A DNA stretch of 49,907 bases from Ruminococcus sp. Phil11. GTDB taxonomy: Bacteria > Bacillota > Clostridia > Oscillospirales > Ruminococcaceae. Below are positions 16,334-26,243 of the stretch, in pieces. The position numbers and the translations under genes are program-made. The stretch spans positions 1 to 49,907 of the forward strand of contig MSGZ01000009.1 in assembly GCA_001940925.1 (NCBI GenBank), in the 5' to 3' direction. Below the pieces are notes generated by a model, which was not told where the DNA came from, did no database searches, and saw only the letters and a list, made by a program, of their open reading frames with translations. How positions within the stretch are numbered: position 1 is the stretch's first letter; every line of letters starts with the position of its first letter.

Positions 16334-18295
16334 ATGGAACAGCGTGAATTTCGGCTGCATGCACCTTACGCGCCGGCCGGTGATCAGCCGAAGGCGATCC
16401 GGCAGCTTGTGGAGGGCTTTGAGCGCGGCATGGAAAAGCAGATTCTGCTCGGCGTGACCGGCTCCGGCAAGACCTTCACAATGGCGAATGTCATCGCGGC
16501 GCGGAACAAGCCGACGCTCGTACTGGCGCACAACAAGATACTGGCGGCGCAGCTTTGCTCGGAGTTCCGGGAGTTCTTTCCGGAAAATGCCGTCGAATAT
16601 TTTGTTTCGTATTACGACTATTATCAGCCGGAGGCCTATATTCCGAGCACAGACAGCTATATTGAAAAGGATTCTTCAATCAATGACGAGATCGACCGGC
16701 TGCGGCACAGCGCGACCATGGCACTGGCCGAGCGCACGGACGTCATCATTGTGGCGTCGGTGTCGTGCATTTATTCGCTCGGTTCACCGGATGAATACCG
16801 CAGCATGTCTGTTTCGATGCGTCCGGGCATGGAAATGTCACGCGAAACGCTGATCGAAGAACTTGTGCGGATCCAGTATCAACGCAACGACCTTGCGCTT
16901 GACCGCGGCAAATTCCGCGTACACGGCGACGTTGTGGATATCTGCCCGGTGAACACGTTTGAGAATGTGATCCGCGTGGAATTTTTCGGGGATGAGATCG
17001 ACCGCATCACGGAGATCGCGCTGATGACCGGCGAACCGATCGCGCAGCTGAAGCACGCGGTCATTTTTCCGGCCAGCCATTATGTTGTTTCCGGCGACCA
17101 GCTGGAGGACGCGATCAAAGATTTAGAGGATGAGCTGGAGGAGCGCGTCGCGTTTTACGAGGCGAATCACCGGCCTCTGGAAGCGGAGCGCATCACACAG
17201 CGCACGCATTACGATATTGAGATGCTGCGGGAGATAGGCTTCTGCCGCGGCATTGAGAATTATTCCCGCGTACTGGCGCGGCGGGCACCGGGCTCGCGGC
17301 CGTGCACGCTGCTTGACCATTTCCCGGACGATTTCCTGCTGATCGTGGACGAATCGCATGTGACGCTCCCGCAGGTCGGGAGCATGTACGCCGGCGACCG
17401 TGCCCGCAAGGAAACGCTTGTGGAATACGGCTTCCGGCTGCCGAGCGCGTTTGACAACCGTCCGCTGAACTTCGAGGAATTCAAGGCGAAGATCGGCGAA
17501 GCGATGTTCGTGTCCGCGACGCCCGGCAAGCTCGAAAAGGAATTTGCGGAGCAGACCGTCGAGCAGGTCATCCGCCCGACGGGTCTGGTTGATCCGGTCG
17601 TCAAGGTCAAGCCGGTCATCGGCCAGATCGAGGATCTGCTTTCGGAGATTCACATACGCGTGGACAGAAACGAGCGCGTGCTTATCACGACGCTGACAAA
17701 GCGCATGGCGGAGGATCTGACTGCTTATCTTGCGAATATGGAGATTCGCGTGCGCTATATGCACCATGACATTGACACGGTTGAGCGCATGGAGATCATC
17801 CGCGATCTGCGGCTTGGTGAGTTTGATGTTCTGGTCGGCATCAACCTGCTGCGCGAGGGTCTTGATCTGCCGGAGGTCTCTCTGGTTGCGATCCTCGATG
17901 CGGACAAGGAAGGCTTCCTGCGCTCGGAGACTTCACTGATCCAGACGATCGGCCGCGCTGCGAGAAACGCGCACGGCGAGGTCATCATGTATGCCGACGA
18001 GATCACGGGCAGCATGGAGCGCGCCCTTCGGGAAACGGAACGCCGCCGGAATCTGCAGCTTGCGTATAACGAGGCACACGGCATCGTCCCGCAGACGATC
18101 GTCAAGGATGTGCGCGAGGTGCTGGAGATCTCAACAAAGGAAAAGACCGAGAAGAAGGTCACGAAGAAGATGAATAAGCAGGAGCGCGAGACGCTGATCG
18201 CGGAGCTGACCGCCCAGATGAAGGAAGCCGCAAAGCTTCTGGAATTTGAGCACGCCGCATTCCTGCGCGACAAGATCAGAGAGCTGCAAAAATAA
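16334..18295 (+). CDS. uvrB: UvrABC excinuclease subunit B
   Basis: The protein has 653 residues, the usual length. Walker A is GVTGSGKT (40-47). The damage-probing beta-hairpin region [19 protein letters not shown] is followed by helicase motifs ([42 protein letters not shown]). The last 45 residues form the UVR motif that binds UvrC ([17 protein letters not shown]). It verifies damage with UvrA and loads UvrC in nucleotide excision repair. AGGAGG stands before the ATG. uvrA and uvrC are not in the window. Confidence 0.98.
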   Translation: MEQREFRLHAPYAPAGDQPKAIRQLVEGFERGMEKQILLGVTGSGKTFTMANVIAARNKPTLVLAHNKILAAQLCSEFREFFPENAVEYFVSYYDYYQPEAYIPSTDSYIEKDSSINDEIDRLRHSATMALAERTDVIIVASVSCIYSLGSPDEYRSMSVSMRPGMEMSRETLIEELVRIQYQRNDLALDRGKFRVHGDVVDICPVNTFENVIRVEFFGDEIDRITEIALMTGEPIAQLKHAVIFPASHYVVSGDQLEDAIKDLEDELEERVAFYEANHRPLEAERITQRTHYDIEMLREIGFCRGIENYSRVLARRAPGSRPCTLLDHFPDDFLLIVDESHVTLPQVGSMYAGDRARKETLVEYGFRLPSAFDNRPLNFEEFKAKIGEAMFVSATPGKLEKEFAEQTVEQVIRPTGLVDPVVKVKPVIGQIEDLLSEIHIRVDRNERVLITTLTKRMAEDLTAYLANMEIRVRYMHHDIDTVERMEIIRDLRLGEFDVLVGINLLREGLDLPEVSLVAILDADKEGFLRSETSLIQTIGRAARNAHGEVIMYADEITGSMERALRETERRRNLQLAYNEAHGIVPQTIVKDVREVLEISTKEKTEKKVTKKMNKQERETLIAELTAQMKEAAKLLEFEHAAFLRDKIRELQK

Positions 18296-18309
18296 ACGTG
18301 AGGGCCAAA

Positions 18310-18843
18310 ATGGAAAAGAAAAAGAGCAGAGCCGGGTTTATTGTTCTGGTGCTTATTCTGCTGCTGGCGGCTGCGGCGGCATTTGTGCTCACCAAAACAG
18401 ATGCAGGCTATTTCCTGACATGCCATATCAGCAAGGAGCCGCGCATGAACTGCGAGGTCATTCTGAATGCGGACGGTGCGCCTGTCTCGCTGCAGGCCGC
18501 GGATGTCGAGGGGCTGAACATGGCAAGCGGCGCGGAGAACAGAATCTCGGATTTTGTGTCCGATCCTTCCGGCTGCACGTTCCGGTGCAGCGGCGGGGAA
18601 TACGGCGAGCAGCCGTTTCAGATCACGTTCGCCTGCGGTGACGGAAAGACTGCCGTCATCCCGGTCAGGCCGATTGTCGCAGGCAGCTGGGAGATGTCCG
18701 ATGTGACGGTCGTCATCAACGCGGATTCGGAGCAGGAGACCTATTCCTATCAGATCACGCTGCGGGTCAACGGCAAAGCATATACCCGTTCCGGCGAAGC
18801 AGCCTTTGACGATGAAACCGGCATCAAGGTCAGCGATGTATAA
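18310..18843 (+). CDS. Membrane-anchored protein of unknown function
   Basis: The protein has 177 residues: a basic start (MEKKKSRAG), a transmembrane helix (about 9-30), then an extracellular beta-rich domain with three Cys (CHISKEPRMNC, GCTFRC region). I recognise no family. ATG 18310 is preceded by GAGGG; a GTG at 18298 is in frame but lies at the ribosome-binding site. It sits 14 bases after uvrB and 9 bases before the SF0329-HAD gene, so it is co-transcribed with repair genes without an obvious functional link. Confidence 0.75.
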   Translation: MEKKKSRAGFIVLVLILLLAAAAAFVLTKTDAGYFLTCHISKEPRMNCEVILNADGAPVSLQAADVEGLNMASGAENRISDFVSDPSGCTFRCSGGEYGEQPFQITFACGDGKTAVIPVRPIVAGSWEMSDVTVVINADSEQETYSYQITLRVNGKAYTRSGEAAFDDETGIKVSDV

Positions 18844-18852
18844 GGAGAACCG

Positions 18853-20016
18853 ATGCATACATGGACAAAAATGCGGCAGAAGCTTGAACAGGAATATCTT
18901 GCGGAATCGCTGAAAGGACGCCTGACCTGTTTCGTCACGACCTATCATGCCATGCATGACGGGGATGAGGGCAGAGTTGCGGTGCGGCTGGACGGGAACG
19001 AGATACTGAAAAGCAATTTTTTTGAACGCTTTGCAGAAATGTGGAAACGGTACGATGCGATGCAGAAGGACCCGGACATCACCGATGCATGGCGAAAATC
19101 TGCAAGTCAGGCAATTGAAAGCGGCGCATTCTATCAGAATGATTTTTACCGTGCATTTCATGCGCTGGACAACCAGAGCATCACGGAGAGCCTTTCCTCT
19201 GAAAACGCCCTTGTGCGGATGCTCGCGCTGCTTGACCGCCGCACCGGAAAGCGCACGCTGGCAAAGCTGCGTGACCGCATGGCCGCAGAGCCGCAATGGC
19301 TGCAGATGATCTATTATATCAGACTGGAGGCGGAGGGAATGCCGCTTCCGACAGAAAGGAAACCGATGAAAAAAGGCATTTTATTTGATCTGGACGGCAC
19401 GCTCTGGGATTCGTCCGCCGAGTGCACGGAAGCGTGGAATACGGTCATCCGGGAGCAGGTCGGCCGTCCGGAGCAGTTCACCGTGGACGACATGCACAAC
19501 TTTATGGGCAGGACCATGGAGGCGATCGCGGCACTGATGTTCCCGGCGCTTCCGGAGGCAGAGCGTCTGCATATTCTTGACCTCTGCACCGCGCATGAGC
19601 ATGATTATCTGCGGTCGCATCCCGCGAAGCTCTATGACGGAGAGCGCGCCGTCATCGCGGAGCTTGCAAAGGAATACGCGCTCGGCGTCGTGAGCAACTG
19701 TCAGGACGGCTACATTGAGATCTATCTTGATCAGTGCGGCTTCTCCGAACGGTACTGCGATCACGAATGTGCCGGCAGAACGGGTCTGTCCAAGGGGCAG
19801 AACATCCGCCTTGTCATGGAACGGCAGGGCATCACGGACTGTATTTATGTCGGCGATACACAGGGAGACGCGGATGCCGCCAAAGAGGCAGGCATTCCGT
19901 TTATTCACGCGGCTTACGGCTTCGGCAGACCCGATTTCTGCGATGCCGCGATCCGCGATATCAGCGGGCTGCCGGAAGCAGCCGCAAGTATTTTTGAATC
20001 AGTAAAGGAGAACTGA
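18853..20016 (+). CDS. SF0329-family domain fused to a HAD-superfamily phosphatase
   Basis: The protein has 387 residues. About 1-165 resemble SF0329-family proteins (WTKMRQKLEQEYLAESLKGR; DAWRKSASQAIESGAF; a conserved domain of unknown function). Residues 172-387 are a HAD hydrolase: nucleophile Asp in FDLDGTLWDS, Ser in VVSNCQDG, Lys in GLSKGQNIRLV, and the acidic pair in YVGDTQGDADAA, like phosphoglycolate phosphatase or Gph-type enzymes. The two parts are one open frame, but an AAAGGA lies just before an internal ATG (19366, MKKGILFDLDG), so a free HAD protein may also be made. The usual arrangement is two separate genes. Confidence 0.85.
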   Translation: MHTWTKMRQKLEQEYLAESLKGRLTCFVTTYHAMHDGDEGRVAVRLDGNEILKSNFFERFAEMWKRYDAMQKDPDITDAWRKSASQAIESGAFYQNDFYRAFHALDNQSITESLSSENALVRMLALLDRRTGKRTLAKLRDRMAAEPQWLQMIYYIRLEAEGMPLPTERKPMKKGILFDLDGTLWDSSAECTEAWNTVIREQVGRPEQFTVDDMHNFMGRTMEAIAALMFPALPEAERLHILDLCTAHEHDYLRSHPAKLYDGERAVIAELAKEYALGVVSNCQDGYIEIYLDQCGFSERYCDHECAGRTGLSKGQNIRLVMERQGITDCIYVGDTQGDADAAKEAGIPFIHAAYGFGRPDFCDAAIRDISGLPEAAASIFESVKEN

Positions 20017-20019
20017 ACA

Positions 20020-20274
20020 ATGGCAGAACATCAGGTAACATTTATGCAGAACGAGTACACGAACGAAAAGACCGGCGAAAAGGCACCCGGCGTCACCGTG
20101 ATCCTCAACGGCGGATTCGGTGAGATGTTCGAGCAGATCCGCAAAGAGAATCCGAAATACGAGAACAACATCATGATCTTCCGGGATGCACTGTTCTTCG
20201 GCCTGAACGCGATCATTCAGAACGGCGGGGAGCTCCCCGGCAGCGAGCAGGAAGAACCGGCAGCCGCTGAATAA
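20020..20274 (+). CDS. Small conserved-looking protein of unknown function
   Basis: The protein has 84 residues, acidic, with no signal peptide or membrane segment. It begins AEHQVTFMQNEYTNEKTGEKAPG, then VTVILNGGFGEMFEQIRKENPKYENNIMIF, and ends in a Glu/Ala-rich tail. GGAGAA precedes the ATG by a suitable distance, and the ORF lies 3 bases after the HAD gene and 40 before dnaE, which supports it being real. I do not recognise it. Confidence 0.7.
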   Translation: MAEHQVTFMQNEYTNEKTGEKAPGVTVILNGGFGEMFEQIRKENPKYENNIMIFRDALFFGLNAIIQNGGELPGSEQEEPAAAE

Positions 20275-20314
20275 GGATCCCGCATAAAAAACAGTATCAG
20301 AAGGAGGTGCGGTC

Positions 20315-23300
20315 ATGGAATCGTTTGTGCATCTGCATGTTCATTCGGAATATTCGCTGCTGGACGGTGCCTGCCGCATCGACCGGCTGATGCAGAAGGT
20401 GCGGGAAAACGGACAGGCTGCCGTTGCGCTGACCGATCACGGCGCGCTGTACGGTGCCGTTCGTTTTTATCAGGCAGCCATGGAGGCCGGGATCCATCCG
20501 GTCATCGGCTGCGAGGTGTATGTCGTCAAGTCACTTGCCGTATGCCGGCAGCGCAGTACGGAGCCGGATCCTTACCGGCTGGTGCTGCTCTGCAAGAACA
20601 ATGAGGGCTATCGGAATCTGGTGAAGCTGGTGTCCGAGGCGAACACGGACGGCATGTTCCGGATCCCGGTCACAGACCGCGAAGCACTGAACCGTTACCG
20701 CGAGGGACTGATCTGCCTGTGCGGCGGACGGCACAGCCTTGTGACGAAGCAGCTGCTGCGCGGCGAGTTTGACGAGGCGCGCGAGACTGCCATGCAGTAT
20801 GCGCAGATCTTCGGGCAGGGAGATTTCTATCTGGAGATCCAGAACCACAATCTTCCGGAGGACAAGCGGATCCTGCGCGACATAACCAGAATTGCGCATG
20901 AATGCGGCATCCCCATGGCGGCGACGAACGATGCGCATTTTCTGACGCGGGAGGATTACCGCGTGCACAAGCTGCTTTCGTGTATCCGCACGGGCGAAGT
21001 GATGTCGGATAACAGCAGGTTTTCGGTGCCGAACGACGAATACTGCCTGAAATCGACGCTCGAAATGAACGCGCTGTTCGAGGCGTATCCGGAGGCACTG
21101 CGCTGCACCGAGGAAATTGCGATGCGCTGCAATGTGCAGTTCACGTTCGGCGTGCTGCGTCTGCCGAAGTTCACGCTGCAGGGCGTTTCGGATACGACCG
21201 TGTATTTCCATTTGCTTTGTGAGACAGGTTTCCGGCAGCGTTACGGCGACGATCCGCCGGAGGGTGCCGCGGAGCGTCTGCAGCATGAGTATGAGATCAT
21301 CACGCGCATGGGCTATGTGGATTATTTCCTGATCGTCTGGGATTTTGTCAATTACGCAAGAAAGCAGGATATCCCGGTCGGCCCCGGACGCGGCTCCGGT
21401 GCGGGCAGCCTTTGTGCGTACTGTCTCGGCATCACGAACATCGACCCGCTGAAAAACGGGCTGCTGTTTGAGCGTTTCCTGAATCCGGAGCGCGTCAGTA
21501 TGCCGGATTTCGATATTGATTTCTGTATCGAGGGGCGGCAGCGCGTCATTGAATATGTGATGAAGAAATACGGCAGGAGCCATGTTTCGCAGATCGTCGC
21601 ATTTGATACGCTGAAGGCGCGGGCGGCGGTGCGCGATACCGGCAAGGCACTGGAGCTGCCCTATGCGCTCCGCAACGATGTCGGCAAGGCGATCCCCGCC
21701 GACCCGAACATCACGATCGCGCAGGCTTTGGAGCAGTCCGCAGAGCTGCGCCGTCTGCGGGACGGCAACCGGCAGGTGAGAGAACTGCTGGAGCTTGCGC
21801 AGGAGATCGAGGGAATGCCGCGGCACACGACTGTTCACGCAGCCGGCGTCCTGATCTCTGCGGAACCGCTTGCGGATATCGTGCCGATCCAGCGCAGCGA
21901 CAATGTGATCGTCACGCAGTATACGATGACTTATTTAGAGCAGCTCGGCCTGCTCAAAATGGATTTTCTCGGTCTGCGCAATCTGACGGTGATTCACGAG
22001 GCCGAGCGGCAGATCCGCAGGAGACTGCCGTCTTTCTCCATGCAGACGATCCCGGAGGACGATGCCGCAGTCTTTACGATGCTCTCGAACGGCGACACCA
22101 GCGGTGTATTCCAGATGGAATCGGACGGTGTGCGCCGCGTCCTGATGCAGATGCGTCCGGCCTGCATTGCCGACCTGACCGCGGTGATCTCGCTGTACCG
22201 CCCCGGCCCGATGGATTCGATCCCGCAGTATCTCGCGGCGCGTGCCGACCCCGGAAAGGTGCGGTACGATCATCCGCTGCTGGAACCGATCCTGAAGGAA
22301 ACCTTCGGCTGCATCGTCTATCAGGAGCAGGTCATGGAGATCTGCCGGACGCTTGCGGGCTATTCCTACGGCAGAGCCGATCTGGTGCGCCGTGCCATGG
22401 CAAAGAAGAAGCATGATGTCATGGAGCAGGAGCGCACGGTGTTCCTGTACGGGAACGATACCTGTCCCGGCGCAGTCGCGAACGGCGTGCCGGAGGAGAC
22501 TGCGAATCTGATCTTTGACCGCATGGCCGCATTTGCAAGCTATGCGTTCAACAAATCCCATGCGGCGGCATACGCGCGCGTCGCGTATGAGACAGCGTTC
22601 CTGAAATGCCGCTATCCCTATGAATACATGGCGGCACTGCTGACATCCGTGATGCAGAACAGCCAGAAGCTTGCGGAGTATTACGCGGACTGCAATGCCA
22701 AAGGCATCCGCATCCTGCGGCCGGATATCAACACCGGCGATGTGAATTTCTCCGCGGCAGGGGAGGGCATCCGCTTCGGTCTGGATGCGATCCGCGGCGT
22801 CGGCAAAAATCTGGCGGACGCATGGATCGCGGAGCGTGAGGCGAACGGTCCTTACCGCAGTCTGCGTGATTTTCTGGAACGCGTCACGGACGGCGGTATG
22901 AACAAACGTGCGGTTGAGGCCCTGATCCGCTCCGGTGCATTTGATTCCTTTGAATGGAACCGCCGGCAGATGATCGACAGCTATGATTACATGATCGAGG
23001 CAATTACAGCGCGCAGACGGACATTTGTCAGCGGGCAGTTTTCGCTGTTCGATGACGGCAGTCAGGAGAATCAGCCGTTCTGCATGGTCGCGCCGCAGGA
23101 GCCTGAATATTCTGAAAAGGTGCTCCTTGAAATGGAAAAGGAGTACACGGGCATGTTCTTCTCCGGGCATCCGCTTGACCGCCTGCAGAACGGCATCCGC
23201 CTGCTGCATATCCCGGAAATCGCGGACATTATCCGCATGAAGGACGGTGCCGAGGTGCGGCTGTTCTGCCTGATTACGGAGCTTCGCCCGCATATCACGA

Positions 23301-23752
23301 AAAAGGGCGAAAAGATGTGCTACCTGACCGTTGAGGATCACACCGGCACGATGCAGTGCCTGGTATTCCCGGCACTGTATCAGGAGCAGGGCAGTCTGCT
23401 GAAGGAATGGAACGTGCTGTGCATCAGCGGCAAAGTATCGAAGCGGGACGGCGGAACGGAGCTGATCTGTGAGACGCTGTTCAGCGAGCAGCAGATGACG
23501 GATTATATCAGAACGAAATGCACGCTCTGCGTCAAGATCGACGATGCCGATGCGGAAAAATCGCAGCAGATCCTTGATTTGCTGCGGTGGTATGCAGGCT
23601 CCATGCCGTTCTGCTTCTGGCTGAACCGTTCCCGCAAGTATCTGTATCCGCGGCTGCCCCAGGGGGGCGTCCGGCTGAGCAGCGAGATGCTCCAGCGTCT
23701 GGAACAGATCGTTCCGCTTTCGCAGTGCGGCCTGATCCTGCACAGGAGGTGA
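20315..23752 (+). CDS. dnaE: DNA polymerase III alpha subunit
   Basis: The protein has 1145 residues. It starts with a PHP domain (HLHVHSEYSLLDGACRID, with metal-binding His). The C-family polymerase core has GPGRGSGAGSLCAYCLGIT and the catalytic PDFDIDF (397-403), then RPGPMDSIPQYL, YQEQVMEI and NKSHAAAYA. A helix-hairpin-helix region and an OB fold follow, ending in a tau-binding-like tail. It is the DnaE-type replicative polymerase (Firmicutes also have PolC). AAGGAGGTG before the ATG is a strong ribosome-binding site. The dGTPase follows after four bases. Confidence 0.97.
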   Translation: MESFVHLHVHSEYSLLDGACRIDRLMQKVRENGQAAVALTDHGALYGAVRFYQAAMEAGIHPVIGCEVYVVKSLAVCRQRSTEPDPYRLVLLCKNNEGYRNLVKLVSEANTDGMFRIPVTDREALNRYREGLICLCGGRHSLVTKQLLRGEFDEARETAMQYAQIFGQGDFYLEIQNHNLPEDKRILRDITRIAHECGIPMAATNDAHFLTREDYRVHKLLSCIRTGEVMSDNSRFSVPNDEYCLKSTLEMNALFEAYPEALRCTEEIAMRCNVQFTFGVLRLPKFTLQGVSDTTVYFHLLCETGFRQRYGDDPPEGAAERLQHEYEIITRMGYVDYFLIVWDFVNYARKQDIPVGPGRGSGAGSLCAYCLGITNIDPLKNGLLFERFLNPERVSMPDFDIDFCIEGRQRVIEYVMKKYGRSHVSQIVAFDTLKARAAVRDTGKALELPYALRNDVGKAIPADPNITIAQALEQSAELRRLRDGNRQVRELLELAQEIEGMPRHTTVHAAGVLISAEPLADIVPIQRSDNVIVTQYTMTYLEQLGLLKMDFLGLRNLTVIHEAERQIRRRLPSFSMQTIPEDDAAVFTMLSNGDTSGVFQMESDGVRRVLMQMRPACIADLTAVISLYRPGPMDSIPQYLAARADPGKVRYDHPLLEPILKETFGCIVYQEQVMEICRTLAGYSYGRADLVRRAMAKKKHDVMEQERTVFLYGNDTCPGAVANGVPEETANLIFDRMAAFASYAFNKSHAAAYARVAYETAFLKCRYPYEYMAALLTSVMQNSQKLAEYYADCNAKGIRILRPDINTGDVNFSAAGEGIRFGLDAIRGVGKNLADAWIAEREANGPYRSLRDFLERVTDGGMNKRAVEALIRSGAFDSFEWNRRQMIDSYDYMIEAITARRRTFVSGQFSLFDDGSQENQPFCMVAPQEPEYSEKVLLEMEKEYTGMFFSGHPLDRLQNGIRLLHIPEIADIIRMKDGAEVRLFCLITELRPHITKKGEKMCYLTVEDHTGTMQCLVFPALYQEQGSLLKEWNVLCISGKVSKRDGGTELICETLFSEQQMTDYIRTKCTLCVKIDDADAEKSQQILDLLRWYAGSMPFCFWLNRSRKYLYPRLPQGGVRLSSEMLQRLEQIVPLSQCGLILHRR

Positions 23753-23756
23753 ATCT

Positions 23757-24992
23757 ATGCGCCGCTATGAATCGCTGTCTCCCGCATTGGAGCAGGAGAT
23801 CGCAGAAAAACAGAAAGCAGGCTGGGTCTCGCCCTACGCCTGCAAAAACAGCGATGTGATCCGCCGGTATGACCGCGAAAGCGATCAGCCGAAAATTTAC
23901 CGTCAGCCCTTTTCCAAGGATGCGGACAAGATCCTGAACAGCCTGTTTTACAACCGCTATGCAGACAAGACGCAGGTGTTTTCGTTTTACCGCAACGACG
24001 ATCTGTCGCGGCGCGCGCTGCATGTGCAGCTTGTATCAAGGATCGCGCGGAACATCGGCGCGGTACTGGGGCTGAATGCCGATCTGATCGAAGCAATCGC
24101 GATCGGGCATGATATGGGGCATACGCCGTTCGGTCACGCGGGGGAGCACGCGCTGCATAAGCTGTACCATGCCAGGACGGGACGCTGCTTCCGGCACAAT
24201 CTTCACAGCGTCCGGGTGCTGGACAGTATGATCCCCTATAACATTTCGCTGCAGACGCTGGACGGCATCGTTTGCCACAACGGGGAGCTGCCGCTTGCGG
24301 AATACCGCCCGCAGCCGCTTGAGAGCTTTGCCGCGTTCGATGCGCGCATGGAAGCCTGCATCCTGGATGAGGACGGCGACCGGAAGCTGATCCCCGGTAC
24401 GCTGGAGGGCTGCCTTGTCCGCATCTGCGACATGCTGGCCTATCTCGGCAAGGACCGTCAGGACGCGGTGCGCGCGCATCTGATCCCGGCGGAATCGGTA
24501 TTCCCGGAGACCGCTGTCGGCAGAACGAATGCGGAGCTTATCAATAATCTGGAGGTCAATCTGATCGAAGAAAGCTTCGGAAAGCCGTATCTAAAATTTG
24601 ACGAACAGCATTTTGCCGCACTGCAGCAGCTCAAAAAGGATAATTACGAGCGCATTTATTTGCAGGAGGCCGTGCAGAAGCAGGTCAGGGACAGTGTTGT
24701 ACCGATGATGGAGCAGATGTACGAGCGGATTTATCAGGATGCCGTGAACCGGGATGAACATGCTTGTCTGTACCGGCATCATATCGCTGCGGTGCTGGAA
24801 AAGCAGCGCTGGTATCCGGCGGCGATGCCGTATACCGAGACTGCGCCGGATGACCTGACGGTCGATTTCATTGCAGCGATGACGGATGATTATTTCGTGG
24901 ACTATTATCATGAGCTGTTCCCGGACAGCCCGTATCACATCGAATACGTCGGATATTTTGATGAATCGCAGGATCCGCTGATCCTGACATGA
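23757..24992 (+). CDS. dGTP triphosphohydrolase-like HD protein
   Basis: The protein has 411 residues. The HD signature GHDMGHTPFGHAGEHAL is intact, with upstream RRALHVQLVSRIARNIG typical of deoxyguanosinetriphosphate triphosphohydrolases, and the later Asp in DGIVCHNGE/RICDMLAYLGKD. Members cleave dNTPs to nucleosides and triphosphate. AGGAGGTGAATCT precedes the ATG, and the gene follows dnaE by four bases, so polymerase and dNTP-pool control are produced together. The exact nucleotide preference is not readable. Confidence 0.88.
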   Translation: MRRYESLSPALEQEIAEKQKAGWVSPYACKNSDVIRRYDRESDQPKIYRQPFSKDADKILNSLFYNRYADKTQVFSFYRNDDLSRRALHVQLVSRIARNIGAVLGLNADLIEAIAIGHDMGHTPFGHAGEHALHKLYHARTGRCFRHNLHSVRVLDSMIPYNISLQTLDGIVCHNGELPLAEYRPQPLESFAAFDARMEACILDEDGDRKLIPGTLEGCLVRICDMLAYLGKDRQDAVRAHLIPAESVFPETAVGRTNAELINNLEVNLIEESFGKPYLKFDEQHFAALQQLKKDNYERIYLQEAVQKQVRDSVVPMMEQMYERIYQDAVNRDEHACLYRHHIAAVLEKQRWYPAAMPYTETAPDDLTVDFIAAMTDDYFVDYYHELFPDSPYHIEYVGYFDESQDPLILT

Positions 24993-25044
24993 GATCCGGC
25001 GTGTGAAAATCGCAATTGTTAAAGAAATCTTATAGATTATTCGC

Positions 25045-25073
25045 TTGCAATTTGCCGGTGTCCGTGCTATAAT
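25045..25073 (+). promoter_or_regulatory. Promoter of the GT2-GtrA glycosyltransferase gene
   Basis: TTGCAA (25045-25050), a 17-bp spacer and a perfect TATAAT (25068-25073). It ends 67 bases before the ATG at 25141. Confidence 0.8.
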
Positions 25074-25140
25074 ATAGGATGCCGGCATTGTTTTTTCTGA
25101 TCTGCCGGCGATGTTCAAATCAATCGGAGGGTGCTGCAAA

Positions 25141-26229
25141 ATGGCAGACTATAGCAATATTCTGGTCGTGATCCCGTCGCTGGATCCGGACGAGCGGCTG
25201 CTGAAGGTGATTCGCGGCGTGCAGGAAAAGGGCTTTTCGGATATCCTGCTGGTCGATGACGGTTCCGCGCCGGAGAATCAGCATTATTTTGAGGAGGGCG
25301 CAGCACTCGGCTGTGCGGTGCTGCATCACGGCGTCAACAAGGGCAAGGGCAGAGCACTGAAAACTGCGTTTGAGTGGTTTTTGAAGAACCGCCCGAATGC
25401 GCAGGGTGCCGTAACGATCGACGGCGACGACCAGCACAGACCCGATGATATCGCAGCCTGTGTCGATCTGATGTTCAGGCAGGAGAAGGATGCGCTGGTG
25501 CTCGGCGTGCGCAATTTCGATCTTGACCATGTGCCGCCCAAGAGCCGCTTCGGCAACAAGCTGACCTCAACGGTGTTCCGGCTGTTCTGCGGCTTAAAGG
25601 TCAGCGATACGCAGACCGGCCTGCGCGTGTTCCCGCGGAGCATCATCCCGAAGATGACCGAGGTCGCCGGTGAGCGATTCGAGTACGAAACGAATATGCT
25701 GCTGGTCTGCAAGCAGGCGGATATTCCGCTGGTCGAGCAGACGATCGAGACAGTGTATATCAACGCGAACGAGACGACGCATTTTCATCCGATCAAGGAT
25801 TCGCTGCGCGTCTACGGCATCATCATCAAATTTTTCCTGAGCTCGCTGCTGTCGTTCCTGCTGGATTACGGCCTGTTCAATGTGTTTTATGCGCTGTTCA
25901 AAAAATACGCGCACAGGCTGTTCATGGCAACGGCACTTGCGCGTGTACTGAGCTCGCTGTTCAACTTTACGGTGAACCGCAAGGCGGTGTTCCGCAGCGA
26001 CGCGCCGCTTGCAACGACGATCGCGCGGTATTATATCCTCTGGGGCTTCCAGCTTCTTGCGTCGTTCGGTCTGGTCAGACTGCTCTCCGGCATCTTCGGA
26101 GAGGGCGGCGCCGTGGTCGCAATCCTGAAGCTGATCGTCGATATGTTCCTGTATTTCATCAGCTTCCGCGTGCAGCAGGCATGGGTGTTCAAGCCGGACA
26201 GCAAGCCGAAGGAACAGAAAGCAGAATAA
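25141..26229 (+). CDS. GT2-family glycosyltransferase fused to a GtrA-like membrane domain
   Basis: The protein has 362 residues. The N-terminal GT2 fold has VVIPSLDPDERL, LLVDDGSAPE and the metal site DGDDQHRPDD, then DTQTGLRVFPRS, close to dolichol- or polyprenyl-phosphate mannosyl/glucosyltransferases. The C-terminal 130 residues have four hydrophobic helices (FFLSSLLSFLLDYGLFNVF onward) and FNFTVNRKAVF, typical of GtrA. Such fusions make polyprenyl-phosphate sugars and help flip them for wall or teichoic-type glycosylation. ATG 25141 has GGAGGG upstream; the open frame begins 30 bases earlier, before that ribosome-binding site. Confidence 0.9.
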   Translation: MADYSNILVVIPSLDPDERLLKVIRGVQEKGFSDILLVDDGSAPENQHYFEEGAALGCAVLHHGVNKGKGRALKTAFEWFLKNRPNAQGAVTIDGDDQHRPDDIAACVDLMFRQEKDALVLGVRNFDLDHVPPKSRFGNKLTSTVFRLFCGLKVSDTQTGLRVFPRSIIPKMTEVAGERFEYETNMLLVCKQADIPLVEQTIETVYINANETTHFHPIKDSLRVYGIIIKFFLSSLLSFLLDYGLFNVFYALFKKYAHRLFMATALARVLSSLFNFTVNRKAVFRSDAPLATTIARYYILWGFQLLASFGLVRLLSGIFGEGGAVVAILKLIVDMFLYFISFRVQQAWVFKPDSKPKEQKAE

Positions 26230-26243
26230 ACAAGGGAGATCCG

